Positions 16,467-25,814 of a stretch of DNA of 64,000 nt are shown piece after piece (the first letter of the stretch is position 1; every line of letters starts with the position of its first letter). This stretch comes from Salipiger abyssi (GTDB taxonomy: Bacteria; Pseudomonadota; Alphaproteobacteria; Rhodobacterales; Rhodobacteraceae): contig NZ_CP015092.1 of NCBI RefSeq assembly GCF_001975705.1, positions 1-64,000 of the forward strand, in the 5' to 3' direction. The notes beneath the pieces are model-generated. The model was not told the origin of the DNA, did no database searches, and saw nothing but the letters and a program-made list of their open reading frames with translations. A program made the position numbers and the translations under genes.

Positions 16467-17521
16467 GGGCGTTGTTGCAGAACTCAGTCGGTGAAGGATT
16501 CACATCGGGAATCCATGCGGTTAGACGATCTGCATGAGCAAGCCCAAGCCCGCCCGCTACCGCACGACGAACTGGTCCAGCTACAACGATGCGCTCAGGA
16601 AGCGCGGATCGCTGCTGATCTGGCTGGACAAGGAGATGACCTGGCACGCGCCGCATGAGGGACGCCCAGGGCGCCCGCCGGTCTTTTCGAATGCCGCGAT
16701 CCAGTTTTGCCTGTCGCTCAAGGTTCTGTTCAAGCTACCGCTCAGGCAGACAGCCGGAATGGTCGCGAGCCTCCTGCGCCTGGCAGGGCTAGACTGGCCC
16801 GTTCCGGACTACTCGACGCTGTGCCGCAGACAGAAGACCCTCAAGGTGCAGATCCCCTATCGCCGTGCCGAAGGGCCGCTGAATCTTCTGGTGGACAGCA
16901 CCGGCATCAAGTTTCTTGGCGACGGCGAATGGCAGGCCCGCAAGCATGGCGTTCAGGGCCGCCGCCAATGGCGCAAGGTGCATCTGGCGATGGATATCGC
17001 CACCTCGGATATCCGGGCCGTCGAGTTCACCCCTAGCCGGGAAGGCGACAGCCCAGTCCTGCCGGACCTGTTGGGCCAGATCCCCGAGGACGAGGACATC
17101 GGCACCGTGACCGCGGATGGTGCCTACGATACCCGCCGCTGCCACGGCGCCGTCATCGCACGCGGTGGCACGGCAATCATACCGACCCGAAGGAACGGTC
17201 GAGCTTGGAAAGAGGACTGCCCGGCTGCCAAGGCGCGCAACGAAACCCTGCGCGCCACGCGTCACTACGGTCGGGCATTCTGGAAGCGGTGGACCGGATA
17301 CCACGCCCGTAGCCGAGTGGAGGCCAAGATGCGATGCCTGAAGGCCTTCGGTGAGCGCATCGCCGCGCGGGATCCAGATCGCCAAACCGCCGAAATCCAC
17401 ATCCGGGTCGCCCTTGTCAATCGCTTCAACGCGCTCGGCACCGCCCACGTCGTCCGCGTGGCATGAAACTGAATGGGAAAGGGGCACTCACAACTCAGGC
17501 CGACTTTCTGCAACAACGCCC
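16467..17521 (+). mobile_element. IS5-family (IS903-like) insertion sequence
   Basis: A 1,055-bp element bounded by the 16-bp inverted repeat GGGCGTTGTTGCAGAA (16467-16482) and its complement (17506-17521). It carries one transposase gene. The flanks differ (TGATGCACT left, ATCGCGCCC right) where a 9-bp duplication would be expected. The right flank is the 3' tip of a tniA gene while the left flank is unrelated. A deletion or recombination next to this IS has therefore removed the left part of a TniABQ transposon. Confidence 0.88.
16534..17466 (+). CDS. IS5-family transposase
   Basis: A 310-residue DDE transposase. Its features are the N-terminal RTTNWSSYNDALRKRGSLLIW, the first Asp in NLLVDSTGIK, the second in TVTADGAYDTR, and the Y-(2)-R-(3)-E-(6)-K signature YHARSRVEAKMRCLK. 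It is of normal length and looks intact. It mobilises the IS at 16467-17521. Confidence 0.92.
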   Translation: MSKPKPARYRTTNWSSYNDALRKRGSLLIWLDKEMTWHAPHEGRPGRPPVFSNAAIQFCLSLKVLFKLPLRQTAGMVASLLRLAGLDWPVPDYSTLCRRQKTLKVQIPYRRAEGPLNLLVDSTGIKFLGDGEWQARKHGVQGRRQWRKVHLAMDIATSDIRAVEFTPSREGDSPVLPDLLGQIPEDEDIGTVTADGAYDTRRCHGAVIARGGTAIIPTRRNGRAWKEDCPAAKARNETLRATRHYGRAFWKRWTGYHARSRVEAKMRCLKAFGERIAARDPDRQTAEIHIRVALVNRFNALGTAHVVRVA

Positions 17522-17555
17522 ATCGCGCCCCATGTTCAAGGTGGAGCGCTGGTGA
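17522..17555 (+). pseudogene. tniA: 3' tip of a tniA gene, cut off by the IS
   Basis: Only the last ten codons remain (SRPMFKVERW and stop), matching the SRPLFKVERW end of the intact TniA at 24931. The IS boundary at 17521 cuts the gene. Confidence 0.85.
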
Positions 17556-17556
17556 A

Positions 17557-18435
17557 TTGAGGGCAGAAACTGAAGACGACGGCCGCATCGCCCTCATTCA
17601 ATCGGACATCTGGATCGGCTTTCCCCGAGCGGAGCAAGTGCTGGACCGGCTGCATGGTCTGATTGAGATGTCGCGGCAGACCCGCATGCCTGGCCTTCTG
17701 GTGCATGGGGCGTCCGGCATCGGCAAAACAATGATCGCCCGCAACCTGTCGCGACGCTATGCGCCGGAGTATGATCCGGAGTCGGGCGTCACCCACACCC
17801 CGTTACTTCTGTTGCAGGCGCCACCCGCTCCTGATGAGCGGCGGTTCTATATGCACATCCTCGCAGCCGTCGGAGCCCCGTCGTCGACGCTGAGCCTGAA
17901 GGCGCAGAGTGTTGCCTCGCTGGAAGTTCGGGTCGTGGGCCTTTTGCGCGACCTCGGGCTGCGGATGATCATGATCGACGAAGTCCACAACCTTCTTGCG
18001 GGCACGCATAGGGAACAGCGCCGGTTCCTCAATGTCTTGAGGTATCTCAGCAACGAGCTGGAGGCATCTTTGGTCTGCTACGGTGTCAGCGAAGCCGTCG
18101 ATGCCATTCGCGGCGATGTCCAACTGGCCCGTCGGCTTGATGAACACCACCTGCCGAATTGGCGCGATGATGCCGAGTTTTCGGATATGATCCAGACATT
18201 GATCGCGGCCATGCCGCTGGAGAAGAAATCCAATCTGCAAGTGCGGTCGCTCAAGCAGATCCTCGCATTAACTGGCGGGGTGACGTCCCGCATCTTTGCC
18301 TTGGTCAAGGATCTGTCCATCGACGCGATCATCAGCGGTGACGAGTGCGTCACTGATGATGCCATCGCAAAATGGACACCGGTCTGGTCGCGCCATGCAA
18401 ACGCTCAGCGACGGCTCGAGAAATCTGGGGCGTGA
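17557..18435 (+). CDS. tniB: TniB-like transposition ATPase
   Basis: A 292-residue AAA+ ATPase with Walker A HGASGIGKTM and Walker B LRMIMIDEVHN. The most likely start is the TTG directly after the tniA stop, as in the two intact copies. The stop overlaps tniQ (GTGA). TniB activates and targets the TniA transposase. The gene appears intact, although its partner tniA is almost gone. Confidence 0.85.
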   Translation: MRAETEDDGRIALIQSDIWIGFPRAEQVLDRLHGLIEMSRQTRMPGLLVHGASGIGKTMIARNLSRRYAPEYDPESGVTHTPLLLLQAPPAPDERRFYMHILAAVGAPSSTLSLKAQSVASLEVRVVGLLRDLGLRMIMIDEVHNLLAGTHREQRRFLNVLRYLSNELEASLVCYGVSEAVDAIRGDVQLARRLDEHHLPNWRDDAEFSDMIQTLIAAMPLEKKSNLQVRSLKQILALTGGVTSRIFALVKDLSIDAIISGDECVTDDAIAKWTPVWSRHANAQRRLEKSGA

Positions 18436-19223
18436 CGTGTATCCCGCTGCCGATATCGGTGACGCCAGTGCCGGACGAGTTGCTTTCTGGTTGGTTATCG
18501 CGACTGGCCGCTTCCAATCATTGCGAGGTAGCAGACCTGCTCGCCCATATCGGGATCGACGCAAAATATGCTGCAGCCCTTGATTTTGATCTCGACATGC
18601 TGGCCGCGGATAGGATTTCCGTTGCGGCGCGCTTCGATCCAGCGTTCGTGTCGTCGATGACTTTCGCGGCGATGCCGGAAGCAGAGATGCGGTTGACCGC
18701 ACAGGTGCCGTTCCAGGCTTGCACAAGCTGCGCTGATGGCGGCCTTGAGCTCAGGCACTGGCGTAGGGCCTGGGCGTTCGACTGCCAGATTTGTGGTGCC
18801 CGGCTTCTTCCAAAGGCCGACAGGCAAAATGGCGCAGCGGTCTCCGAAAAGCTGGTTGATCGTGCCCGCCGGGGGGCACGGATCCTGGAGCGTGTCGCGG
18901 TGTCGGGCAGCGCGCGTCAACTACGCCGAGCCATGCGGGCGGTCACCTTCGCGATGGGACTCAAAGCTTTATGTGGAGACCCTTTCTTCGCGCTTCAAAG
19001 CCCCCGCCCGAACATAAGGCTCTTCTGCCTTGCCGCCATTGCCTCCGCCCAATCACGTCCACTGGTAAAGGCTGCGTTGTGCAGCATGGACATCGACGTC
19101 TACGCACGAGTTGCCCTGCTTCGCGCCTACGATAAGGAGCCCCGACTGCTTGCAACCGTCGACCAGATTGCTCAGCGGATGCGACTACGCGTCGGCGGTT
19201 CAGCCACCTCATCTCAAATTTAA
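18432..19223 (+). CDS. tniQ: TniQ-family transposition protein
   Basis: A 263-residue TniQ-family protein with the DELLSGWLSRLAASN opening and a zinc-binding pair, CTSC and CQIC, around RHWRRAWAFD. It begins at a GTG overlapping the tniB stop. TniQ assists target choice in Tn7/Tn5053-like systems. It differs visibly from the TniQ of the intact copies, for example in SARQLRRAMRAVTFAMGL. Confidence 0.85.
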   Translation: MTCIPLPISVTPVPDELLSGWLSRLAASNHCEVADLLAHIGIDAKYAAALDFDLDMLAADRISVAARFDPAFVSSMTFAAMPEAEMRLTAQVPFQACTSCADGGLELRHWRRAWAFDCQICGARLLPKADRQNGAAVSEKLVDRARRGARILERVAVSGSARQLRRAMRAVTFAMGLKALCGDPFFALQSPRPNIRLFCLAAIASAQSRPLVKAALCSMDIDVYARVALLRAYDKEPRLLATVDQIAQRMRLRVGGSATSSQI

Positions 19224-19277
19224 GGGCAAGAAAGGCCGGAAAACGCGCCGTGTCTCGGATTTAAGGGCAAGGCGACA

Positions 19278-19807
19278 CCCACTTCCGAGAGAACCAGGAA
19301 CGGTTGCCTGACCATGCTGCGGCTGCCATCCATGCGTTGATCTGCCAAGCGGAGGCGATTGCCGATCAGGCTGAGGCCCTGGAGAAACGGATCCTCGAGT
19401 GGCACCGGACGCACGAGACGAGCCGGCGACTGGCGACCATTCCCGGTATCGGACCGATCACCGCCAGCGCAATTGCTGCAAATGTTCCGGATCCGAGCCT
19501 GTTCCGCTCGGCACGACAGTTCGCGGCCTGGCTAGGCCTGACGCCACGGGCGAACTCAAGCAGTGGCAAGGATCGACAGACCGGGATCAGCAAGCAGGGT
19601 GATGGATATATCCGGCGACTGCTCGTTTCCGGCGCGACTGCGGTGCTTCGCTTTGCAAGGCAGGGCGATGCCGGCAAGGCTTGGATGCTTGGGCTTAAAG
19701 CACGCAAGCGACCGAAAGTCGTTGCGGTCGCGCTCGCCAACAAGACTGCCCGGATCGCTTGGGCGCTCCTGCGCCGCAACGAGATCTACGCGGCCCCTGT
19801 CTCCTGA
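19278..19807 (+). pseudogene. 5'-truncated IS110-family transposase
   Basis: An open frame starts directly at the transposon end (19278) and encodes the C-terminal half of an IS110/IS1111-type transposase. It contains the Transposase_20 region TIPGIGPITASAIAANV, then FAAWLGLTPRANSSSGKDRQTGISKQGDGYIRRLLVSGA and ALANKTARIAWALL. The N-terminal RuvC-like DEDD domain is missing, so it is inactive. The junction shows that the TniABQ relative and an IS110 element meet here. Confidence 0.88.
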
Positions 19808-20153
19808 GCGCGGAACCGCTGACGGAATGCGTGAAGCTGAGAAGAGATGACAAACCGGTCGAACCGGGGATCGGGACACCCCAGGGGGTCAAGGCGCAGA
19901 AAGCGCGCAATTTTGATTGGGACCCGATCCGCGGACTTCATCTGGGCCAGCGGCTAGACCGCACCACAAAGGCCGTAGACATGACTGCTTTCGGCATAGG
20001 CGCGTCAATTCCCAGCTTGCGCAGCAGGGGTCGTCCAGACATGGGAACACTTGCCCTCGCCAGAGATGCCCACTGCGCGTTGGCGACGGTCCACCAATGA
20101 CTTGCGCCACCGGACCTGTGGGGGAACCGGCGCAGCGCCAGTTCCCCATCGGC
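19808..20153. other. Gap between IS110 remnant and hydrolase
   Basis: About 350 bp with no convincing gene. The first part is probably the non-coding 3' end of the IS110 element. I see no clear inverted repeats, RNA or promoter. Confidence 0.4.
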
Positions 20154-21593
20154 TCATTCTGCCGGAACCCAGGGCCGGTTATAGGCTGCCACGCGCCAAT
20201 CACCGTGTTCGATGAACCGGGGGGCGCTCCCGGTTTCCAGCGCCTCGGCTGCGGCGTTCAGCGCCTCGGGCGATGTCTCGGGCCAGGCGCCCGTTTCGAT
20301 CCGTTCGACCAGGGTCTCGACGATGGCCGTGCTTTCGGCAGCCGTGAACTCGCAATGGCCCGTGCCCTGGACCAGCGACTGCCGATACAGATCGCCGGTA
20401 CCCTGCTCCTGCACCAGCGCGCCGTAGCCTTCCATCAGCGTGTAGGGAATGGCCCAGTCGCCCAGCATGTGGATGCGGATCGCCGGAACCTGCAGATCGC
20501 CGGTCGTCGTGCGCCCGTCTGCGGCCCAGAAATCGCGCGCATAATCCGAGGCCGCGATGCGGGGGGCGGCGTCGATCCTGGCAATGTCGGCCTGAAGGTC
20601 CAAACCGGCCTGTTCGTAGAGCGCCTCAACCGTCCGCGCCATCGCGGGTGCGGCATTCTGGTAGAAGGCGGCATAGTCGACCCCCTCGTTCCCGGAAAGT
20701 TGCTGCCCCGATGCGGCGTTTTCGAACAGAAGCCGCGAGGACCCGCCAACATTACCGCCGATGCGCAGCGCCGAGGCCACGATCATGTCGGCCATGGCGC
20801 CGGCATCCGCGGTGTCGGGTAGTTCGGTCCCCTCGACCATCCACGGCGACCACTGTCCGATGGCGAAGGCAAGCGCCAGCCGCGCGCGGCCCTCCGGGCT
20901 TTCGCCCGCCGTTTCGATGGCGGCCATCCAGGACGCACGGATCGCGTCAAGGCTGCGCTCGCCACCCGCTCCGGCATTGGGCAGGCCGACGATGGCGAGA
21001 TCGCTGGCCGGACCGTGCCCAGCGGCCTCATAGCTTTCGCCCAGCAGGGTCTGCATGGCGAACCAGCCATCCAGGAAACTGCTCATGATCCAGACCGGCG
21101 TATGGGCGGCAAGCACGGCGGCACCGTCGATCCTGTCCGGGTAATCCTCGGCCGAAGCGAGGCTGTCGAGCCCTCCGCCAGAACAGCCGTATTGCAGCAC
21201 CATGTCAGGAGCGCGCTCCAGGTCCGTGAAAATGTCCTGAACAGCTTGTAGATTCAGGATTTCACGCTGCGGATCGTATTGCCACAGGCGCAGCGGGTGC
21301 CGGGCGAGCCCGGCGAAGGCATAGCCACGACCGAGCAGGTCGTCATACCGCTGGACCGCTGACGCGACCGAAACGTTGCTGGCGAAATCCAGATCCCTGA
21401 GTAGTCGACCATTCCAGTTCTCGGGCACGCGGATCAGCCATGCCGTCCCGTCCGGCAGGGTTCCCGCATGTTCGTTGAAGGCGGGCTGCTCCTGCGCCGA
21501 CGCGAGCGGGGCGAAGCCCGCGGTCAGAGCGAGGCAAAGCACCACCATTCCGGTCCGCGAACGCGGGCCGGCCAAATTGGCTGTCCGTGACAT
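20154..21593 (-). CDS. Secreted alpha/beta-hydrolase-like protein
   Basis: A 479-residue protein with a signal peptide (MVVLCLALTAGFAPLASAQ). The nucleophile elbow YGCSGGGLDS (about residue 150) gives the catalytic Ser. HMLGDWAIPY and VQGTGHCEF near the C-terminus fit the acid and His of the triad. The GGAGG site 6 bases before the ATG supports the start. It resembles periplasmic esterase or tannase-like hydrolases, but the substrate is unknown. It is isolated between mobile elements, so it is probably cargo brought in with them. Confidence 0.75.
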   Translation of the reverse strand: MSRTANLAGPRSRTGMVVLCLALTAGFAPLASAQEQPAFNEHAGTLPDGTAWLIRVPENWNGRLLRDLDFASNVSVASAVQRYDDLLGRGYAFAGLARHPLRLWQYDPQREILNLQAVQDIFTDLERAPDMVLQYGCSGGGLDSLASAEDYPDRIDGAAVLAAHTPVWIMSSFLDGWFAMQTLLGESYEAAGHGPASDLAIVGLPNAGAGGERSLDAIRASWMAAIETAGESPEGRARLALAFAIGQWSPWMVEGTELPDTADAGAMADMIVASALRIGGNVGGSSRLLFENAASGQQLSGNEGVDYAAFYQNAAPAMARTVEALYEQAGLDLQADIARIDAAPRIAASDYARDFWAADGRTTTGDLQVPAIRIHMLGDWAIPYTLMEGYGALVQEQGTGDLYRQSLVQGTGHCEFTAAESTAIVETLVERIETGAWPETSPEALNAAAEALETGSAPRFIEHGDWRVAAYNRPWVPAE

Positions 21594-21693
21594 GAATTTC
21601 CTCCAGTTTGATGCAGCGATGAAATCCGGCTCCTCTTCCGGGGAACCATCGCCGGGAAAAACATAGATAGCTAATTATTAGTGTCAAGGGCTC

Positions 21694-22732
21694 TGATGCA
21701 CAAATCGGCTTAAGGCCGAGGTTCCCCTTTCCCCGGACGGACTTATCCCACAGCTTCCGTGACGGGTATTCCGAGCGCGGTGTAGCCGTTCAGGACGGCG
21801 ATGCGGACCTGGAGTTCGGCGACCTGTCGATCGAAGTCCCGTGCCATGAGCCGCTGGCCCAGCAACTTGATACAATGCATCTTTGTCTCGACGCGGCTTC
21901 GGCGGTGGTATCCACTCCATCGTCGCCAGAGCGCGCGGCCCAGGTATTTCGCCGCGCGCAGGGCCTCATTTCGCGCCACGGCTCCGGCGGTGATCGTCTT
22001 CCAGGGCTTCGCGTTCTTGCGGGGCGGGATGACGGCATGGGCACCGCGATCTGCAATCGCATCGTGGCATTTGCGCGTGTCGTAGGCGCCATCAGCCGTA
22101 ACGCTACCGATTTCCTGGTCCTGCGGGATTTGGTCGAGAAGGTGGGTAGGATGGGCGCATCACCGATGTGGCTCCCGGTGACTTCGACGGCCCGGATCTC
22201 CAACGTTTCTTCATCGATCCCAAGGTGGAGCTTGCGCCAGACGCGCCGTTTCGGGCCGCCATGCTTGCGTGCGTGCCACTCGCCTTCACCTTCGACCTTG
22301 ATCCCGGTGCTGTCGATCAGCAGGTGCAACGGCCCCTTGGAGCCGCGGTAGGGGATGTTCACGGCCAAGGTCTTCTGGCGGCGAGATAGCGTGCTGAAGT
22401 CGGGCACCGTCCAGTTCAGGCCGACCAGCCGTAGCAGGCTCTCGACGAACCCGGTCGTCTGCCGGAGCGCCATGCCGAACAGCACTTTCATCGAGAGGCA
22501 CGTCTGGATAGCGGCATCGCTGTAGGTCTGCTGGCGGCCACGCCTGCCTGTCGGCGCGGCATCCCAGCTCATCTCGGGGTCAAACCAGATCGTCAGCGAG
22601 CCCCGGCGCTTGACTGCTTCATTGTAGGCTGGCCAGTTCCTGGTCTTGTAGGTCGGGGGTATGGGTCTGCTCATGCAGCCTGACTAACAGACTGGATTCG
22701 CAAGGTGAAACCTTCACAGCATTTGCGCAACA
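21694..22732 (-). mobile_element. IS5-family insertion sequence with a frameshifted transposase
   Basis: Imperfect terminal repeats, TGATGCACAAAT (21694-21705) and the complement of TGTTGCGCAAAT (22721-22732), bound a roughly 1.04-kb element. It is a different IS5 subgroup from 16467-17521. No target duplication was recognised, and the limits are approximate. Confidence 0.65.
21743..22674 (-). pseudogene. Frameshifted IS5-family transposase
   Basis: The N-terminal part (MSRPIPPTYKTRNWPAYNEAVKRRG to HIGDAPILP) is in one frame. The remainder (ARNEALRAAKYLGRALWRRW, YHRRSRVETKMHCIKLLG) is in another. Near 22150 the sequence after ILP lacks one base compared with the expected DLLDQIPQDQ. There is no A/G slippery run at the break, so this is decay rather than programmed frameshifting. 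Confidence 0.8.
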
Positions 22733-22986
22733 TGTATAACCGCCCCTTGCGCAAGAGGGTTTCTGGATCAGTTTCGCGCGGTGTCGGGTGCTGACATGTA
22801 TCCGGCCTCTGTTGCGGCCATCATCACGCCGCGGGCCCGTATGGTGTTCGCAGGTCGGGTCCAGATCAAAGCCGCGTGCTCGATGGCACTCTGTTGCGCT
22901 CTGGTTCTCCCGATCCCGTCTCACGACCGTGCGCCAAACGTCTCCTTGCCCTCTTCCGCTCCGACGTCCTCGCGACCAGTGACGGC

Positions 22987-23150
22987 TTACGCCGCAGCGG
23001 TCGGAGACTGGTAGGCGCCGCCTCGGGCCATCAGCGCCCAGACGATCCGCGCCATTTTGTTCGCCAGCGCGACCCGCACCAGCATCGGCGGCTTGCGCGT
23101 CAGCATCTCGCCAAGCCATGTGCCCGGCCGGGCAGCGGCATGAACATGCC
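22987..23150 (-). pseudogene. C-terminal fragment of an IS110-family transposase
   Basis: A 54-codon frame runs from the transposon boundary at 23150 to a TAA. It encodes GTWLGEMLTRKPPMLVRVA, LANKMARIVWALMARGG and AYQSPTAAA, the conserved tail of IS110-type transposases. It is not the same copy as 19278-19807. The upstream part is not found on the other side of the TniABQ element, which is virD4 instead. Confidence 0.75.
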
Positions 23151-23159
23151 TGTCGCGTA

Positions 23160-23267
23160 GCCCTTAATTGTGAGATGAGAAATCCAACGAAATCAACGGC
23201 CTTGCTTTGCCCTTAAATATGATATTTTGCCTTTAAATCCGATATTTTTGCCCTTAAACCTGAGACA
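23160..23267. repeat. Left-end transposase-binding repeats (copy A)
   Basis: A TTTGCCCTTAAAT-type motif recurs at 23160, 23206, 23226 and 23247, the last three at 20-21 bp spacing. It appears inverted at the right end (about 26594-26611 and 26632-26656). Multiple ordered end sites are typical of Tn7/Tn5053 elements. The same set recurs in copy B at +25,745. Confidence 0.8.
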
Positions 23268-23281
23268 GGGTTCGCAGCTTC

Positions 23282-24931
23282 GTGTGGCAAATATTGATGG
23301 ATGATGATCGCGAAGACTTCGTTGCCGCTGGTGCTGAGGAGGCGCGCAGGGCGGCCGTTCTGCGTCCGCTTGTTCAGGCATATCTCAAAGGAACTGGCAG
23401 TCTGGAAAGTGGCATCAATGACGCCGTTTGGGAGCTTGGTGTCAGCAGGGCGACTGTCTGGCGCTGGATAAAGCGTCTGGCCGAAGAGGGTGGGCGCACC
23501 AGCGCGCTGGCTTCTCGGAAACGGGGCCGCCCGACTGGTACAACCTTGATATCCGGCAAGGTGGAAGCGGTGATCGAAGAACATCTTCGCCGTTATTTCT
23601 TACGGCGGGAACGCCCAAGCCTGTCGCGCATCGTGACAGAAATCCGAAGCGCGTGCTGGCAGCAGGGCTTGCAACCGCCGACACGTCGGACGGTTCAGCG
23701 CAGGCTGGATGCAATGGATGCCCGTGAAATTGCCAAGGCACGCGAAGGCGCAAAGGCGGCCCGCCAGAAATTTGCGCCGGTCGTAGGCGACAACAAGGCA
23801 AACCGGCCACTGGAGGTCGTGCAAATCGACCATACGCCTGCGGACATCATTCTCGTCGACAGTTTTGAACGCAAACCAATTGGGCGGCCTTGGGTCACGC
23901 TGGCGATCGACGTCGCAACGCGGATGGTGACCGGATATTACACCTCTCTCGAGGCACCTTCGCGTCTGTCGGTGGCGCTTTGCCTGACACAGGCTGTGGC
24001 CCCCAAGGCGGAACTTCTGGCGGAATTGGTGCGCAATGTTCCTTGGCCCGCGCAGGGTAAACCGCATAGCATCCACGTCGATAACGGGCGCGATTTCCGG
24101 TCGCATGCCTTTCGGTCGGCATGTGCAGAATGGGGGATCGATCTGGTCTATCGGCCGCCAGGCAGTCCTCATTTCGGAGGGCACATCGAACGATTGATCG
24201 GCACGATGATGGGGGCCGTGCACCTGTTGCCTGGAACAACGCAATCCTCGGTCGTGGCCAAGGGCGACTATGACGCCGAGGGCATGGCCACGATGACCTT
24301 AAGCGACTTCGATCGCTGGTTTGCTCTGGAAATCTGCCGCTACAACAACAGCATTCATTCAAGTCTTGGCTGCACGCCCGTTGCCAAATGGGAGGCGCTC
24401 TCAGAGCAAATGATGGGCGATATCCCCTTCGAGATTGAAGCCTTTCGGGTGAGCTTTCTGCCAAGTGAACTGCGCAAGGTCAGGCGTGACGGCATCCATC
24501 TGTTCCAGATACGGTACTGGTCCGATGCGCTTGCAGGCCACATCGGGCGCGGGGATGGAAAGGTGGTCGTCCGCTACGACCCTCGCGACCTCTCGGTGAT
24601 CTGGGTCGAACTGGATAATGACCGATACGTCGAAGCTCGGTACCGAAACCTGGAAATTCCGCCTGTGTCGCTCTGGGAATATCGCGAAGCCATGAGGAAT
24701 GCCCGTGCCCTTGGCAAGTCCGGGTCCAATGAGCTGGTCCTGGCTGAGCTGATCCGACAGCAACGCCAAATCGAGTCTGAAAGCCGGAGCCTGACGAGGG
24801 CCGAACGCCGATCCCGTGAAAGAAAAGGGACATTGGAGGGCGCCAACTCGGCCGTCTCAACAACCGAAGGGCTGCGCGCGATCGATACGGGTGATACATC
24901 GCGCCCATTGTTCAAGGTGGAGAGATGGTGA
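23282..24931 (+). CDS. tniA: TniA-type DDE transposase (copy A)
   Basis: A 549-residue integrase-core transposase; the first ATG is at 23297 (MDDDREDF), five codons inside the frame. An N-terminal HTH (VSRATVWRWIKRLAEEGG) is followed by the rve catalytic domain, with Asp in VVQIDHTPAD, Asp in IHVDNGRDF and Glu in GGHIERLIG. A Mu-type beta-barrel C-terminal domain ends FKVERW. It makes the strand cuts and joins at the TGTCGCG ends. tniB follows directly. Confidence 0.93.
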   Translation: MWQILMDDDREDFVAAGAEEARRAAVLRPLVQAYLKGTGSLESGINDAVWELGVSRATVWRWIKRLAEEGGRTSALASRKRGRPTGTTLISGKVEAVIEEHLRRYFLRRERPSLSRIVTEIRSACWQQGLQPPTRRTVQRRLDAMDAREIAKAREGAKAARQKFAPVVGDNKANRPLEVVQIDHTPADIILVDSFERKPIGRPWVTLAIDVATRMVTGYYTSLEAPSRLSVALCLTQAVAPKAELLAELVRNVPWPAQGKPHSIHVDNGRDFRSHAFRSACAEWGIDLVYRPPGSPHFGGHIERLIGTMMGAVHLLPGTTQSSVVAKGDYDAEGMATMTLSDFDRWFALEICRYNNSIHSSLGCTPVAKWEALSEQMMGDIPFEIEAFRVSFLPSELRKVRRDGIHLFQIRYWSDALAGHIGRGDGKVVVRYDPRDLSVIWVELDNDRYVEARYRNLEIPPVSLWEYREAMRNARALGKSGSNELVLAELIRQQRQIESESRSLTRAERRSRERKGTLEGANSAVSTTEGLRAIDTGDTSRPLFKVERW

Positions 24932-24932
24932 A

Positions 24933-25814
24933 TTGAGGGCAGGAAAAACAGAGGAAGACGGTCGGATCACCCTCATTCAATCGGATATCTGGATTGGCTT
25001 TCCGCGGGCCGAACAAGTTCTGGACCGTTTGCAGTGTATGATCGAAGCGCCAAGGCAAACCCGTATGCCTGGCCTTCTTGTGCATGGCGCGTCCGGGATC
25101 GGAAAGACGATGATCGCCCGCAATCTTTCGCGCAGATATGCACCGGAATATGACCCAGCATCGGGAATTACGCGAACGCCGCTGTTACTGTTACAAGCAC
25201 CACCAGCTCCCGACGAACGACGGTTCTATCTGCACATCCTGGCGACCGTCGGGGCACCGGCCACGGCACTGAGCGCGCGCGCTCAAAATGTGGCCTCCCT
25301 CGAAGTCCGTGTCGTCGCGCTCTTGCGCGACCTTGGCCTGCGGATGATCATGATCGACGAAGTCCACAACCTCTTGGCCGGGACCCACCGCGAACAGCGC
25401 CGCTTTCTCAATGTTCTGCGGTATCTCAGCAATGAACTCGAAGTGTCGCTGGTCTGCCTGGGGGTCAGCGAGGCCGTCGATGCCATCCGTGGTGATATCC
25501 AGCTTGCCAGGCGGCTGGACGAACATCACCTTCCAAACTGGCGCGACGACGCCGAGTTCTCGGACATGATCCAGACACTCATCGCGGCAATGCCCCTCGA
25601 GAAGAAATCCAATCTGAAGGTCAAGTCACTAAAGCAGATACTTGCGCTGACCGGCGGGGTGACCTCGCGCATCTTCGCCCTGATCAAGGATCTTTCCATC
25701 GACGCCATTGTCACAGGTGATGAATGCATCACCGATGACGCAATCGCAAAATGGACGCCGGTTTGGTCGCGCCATGCGAACCCCCATCGGCGGCTCGAGA
25801 AGTCCGGGGTGTGA
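24933..25814 (+). CDS. tniB: TniB-like transposition ATPase (copy A)
   Basis: A 293-residue AAA+ ATPase with Walker A GASGIGKTM and Walker B RMIMIDEVHN. The frame extends further upstream inside tniA. The best start is the TTG 1 bp after the tniA stop, preceded by GGAGAGATGG, and the conserved sequence begins there. It overlaps tniQ by GTGA, so tniABQ is one operon. Confidence 0.9.
   Translation: MRAGKTEEDGRITLIQSDIWIGFPRAEQVLDRLQCMIEAPRQTRMPGLLVHGASGIGKTMIARNLSRRYAPEYDPASGITRTPLLLLQAPPAPDERRFYLHILATVGAPATALSARAQNVASLEVRVVALLRDLGLRMIMIDEVHNLLAGTHREQRRFLNVLRYLSNELEVSLVCLGVSEAVDAIRGDIQLARRLDEHHLPNWRDDAEFSDMIQTLIAAMPLEKKSNLKVKSLKQILALTGGVTSRIFALIKDLSIDAIVTGDECITDDAIAKWTPVWSRHANPHRRLEKSGV

Larger units (their letters stand above)
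17522..19277 (+). mobile_element. Left-truncated TniABQ transposon (third, diverged copy)
   Basis: Contains the tip of tniA, complete tniB and tniQ genes and a right end with two TTTAAGGGCAA motifs (19219-19229, 19259-19269), finishing in GCGACA at 19277. TniB is close to, and TniQ more diverged from, the proteins of the two full copies, so this is a related but older element. The left end is missing and it cannot move alone. Confidence 0.85.

Noticed and set aside
17473..17556. Upstream extension of tniB into the IS903-like element
   Set aside because: The extension is IS sequence; the two intact copies show that the conserved protein begins at the TTG after tniA.
21743..22674. Programmed frameshift in the second IS5 transposase
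   Set aside because: There is no slippery run at the break and the related IS5 element has a single frame, so a one-base deletion is more likely.
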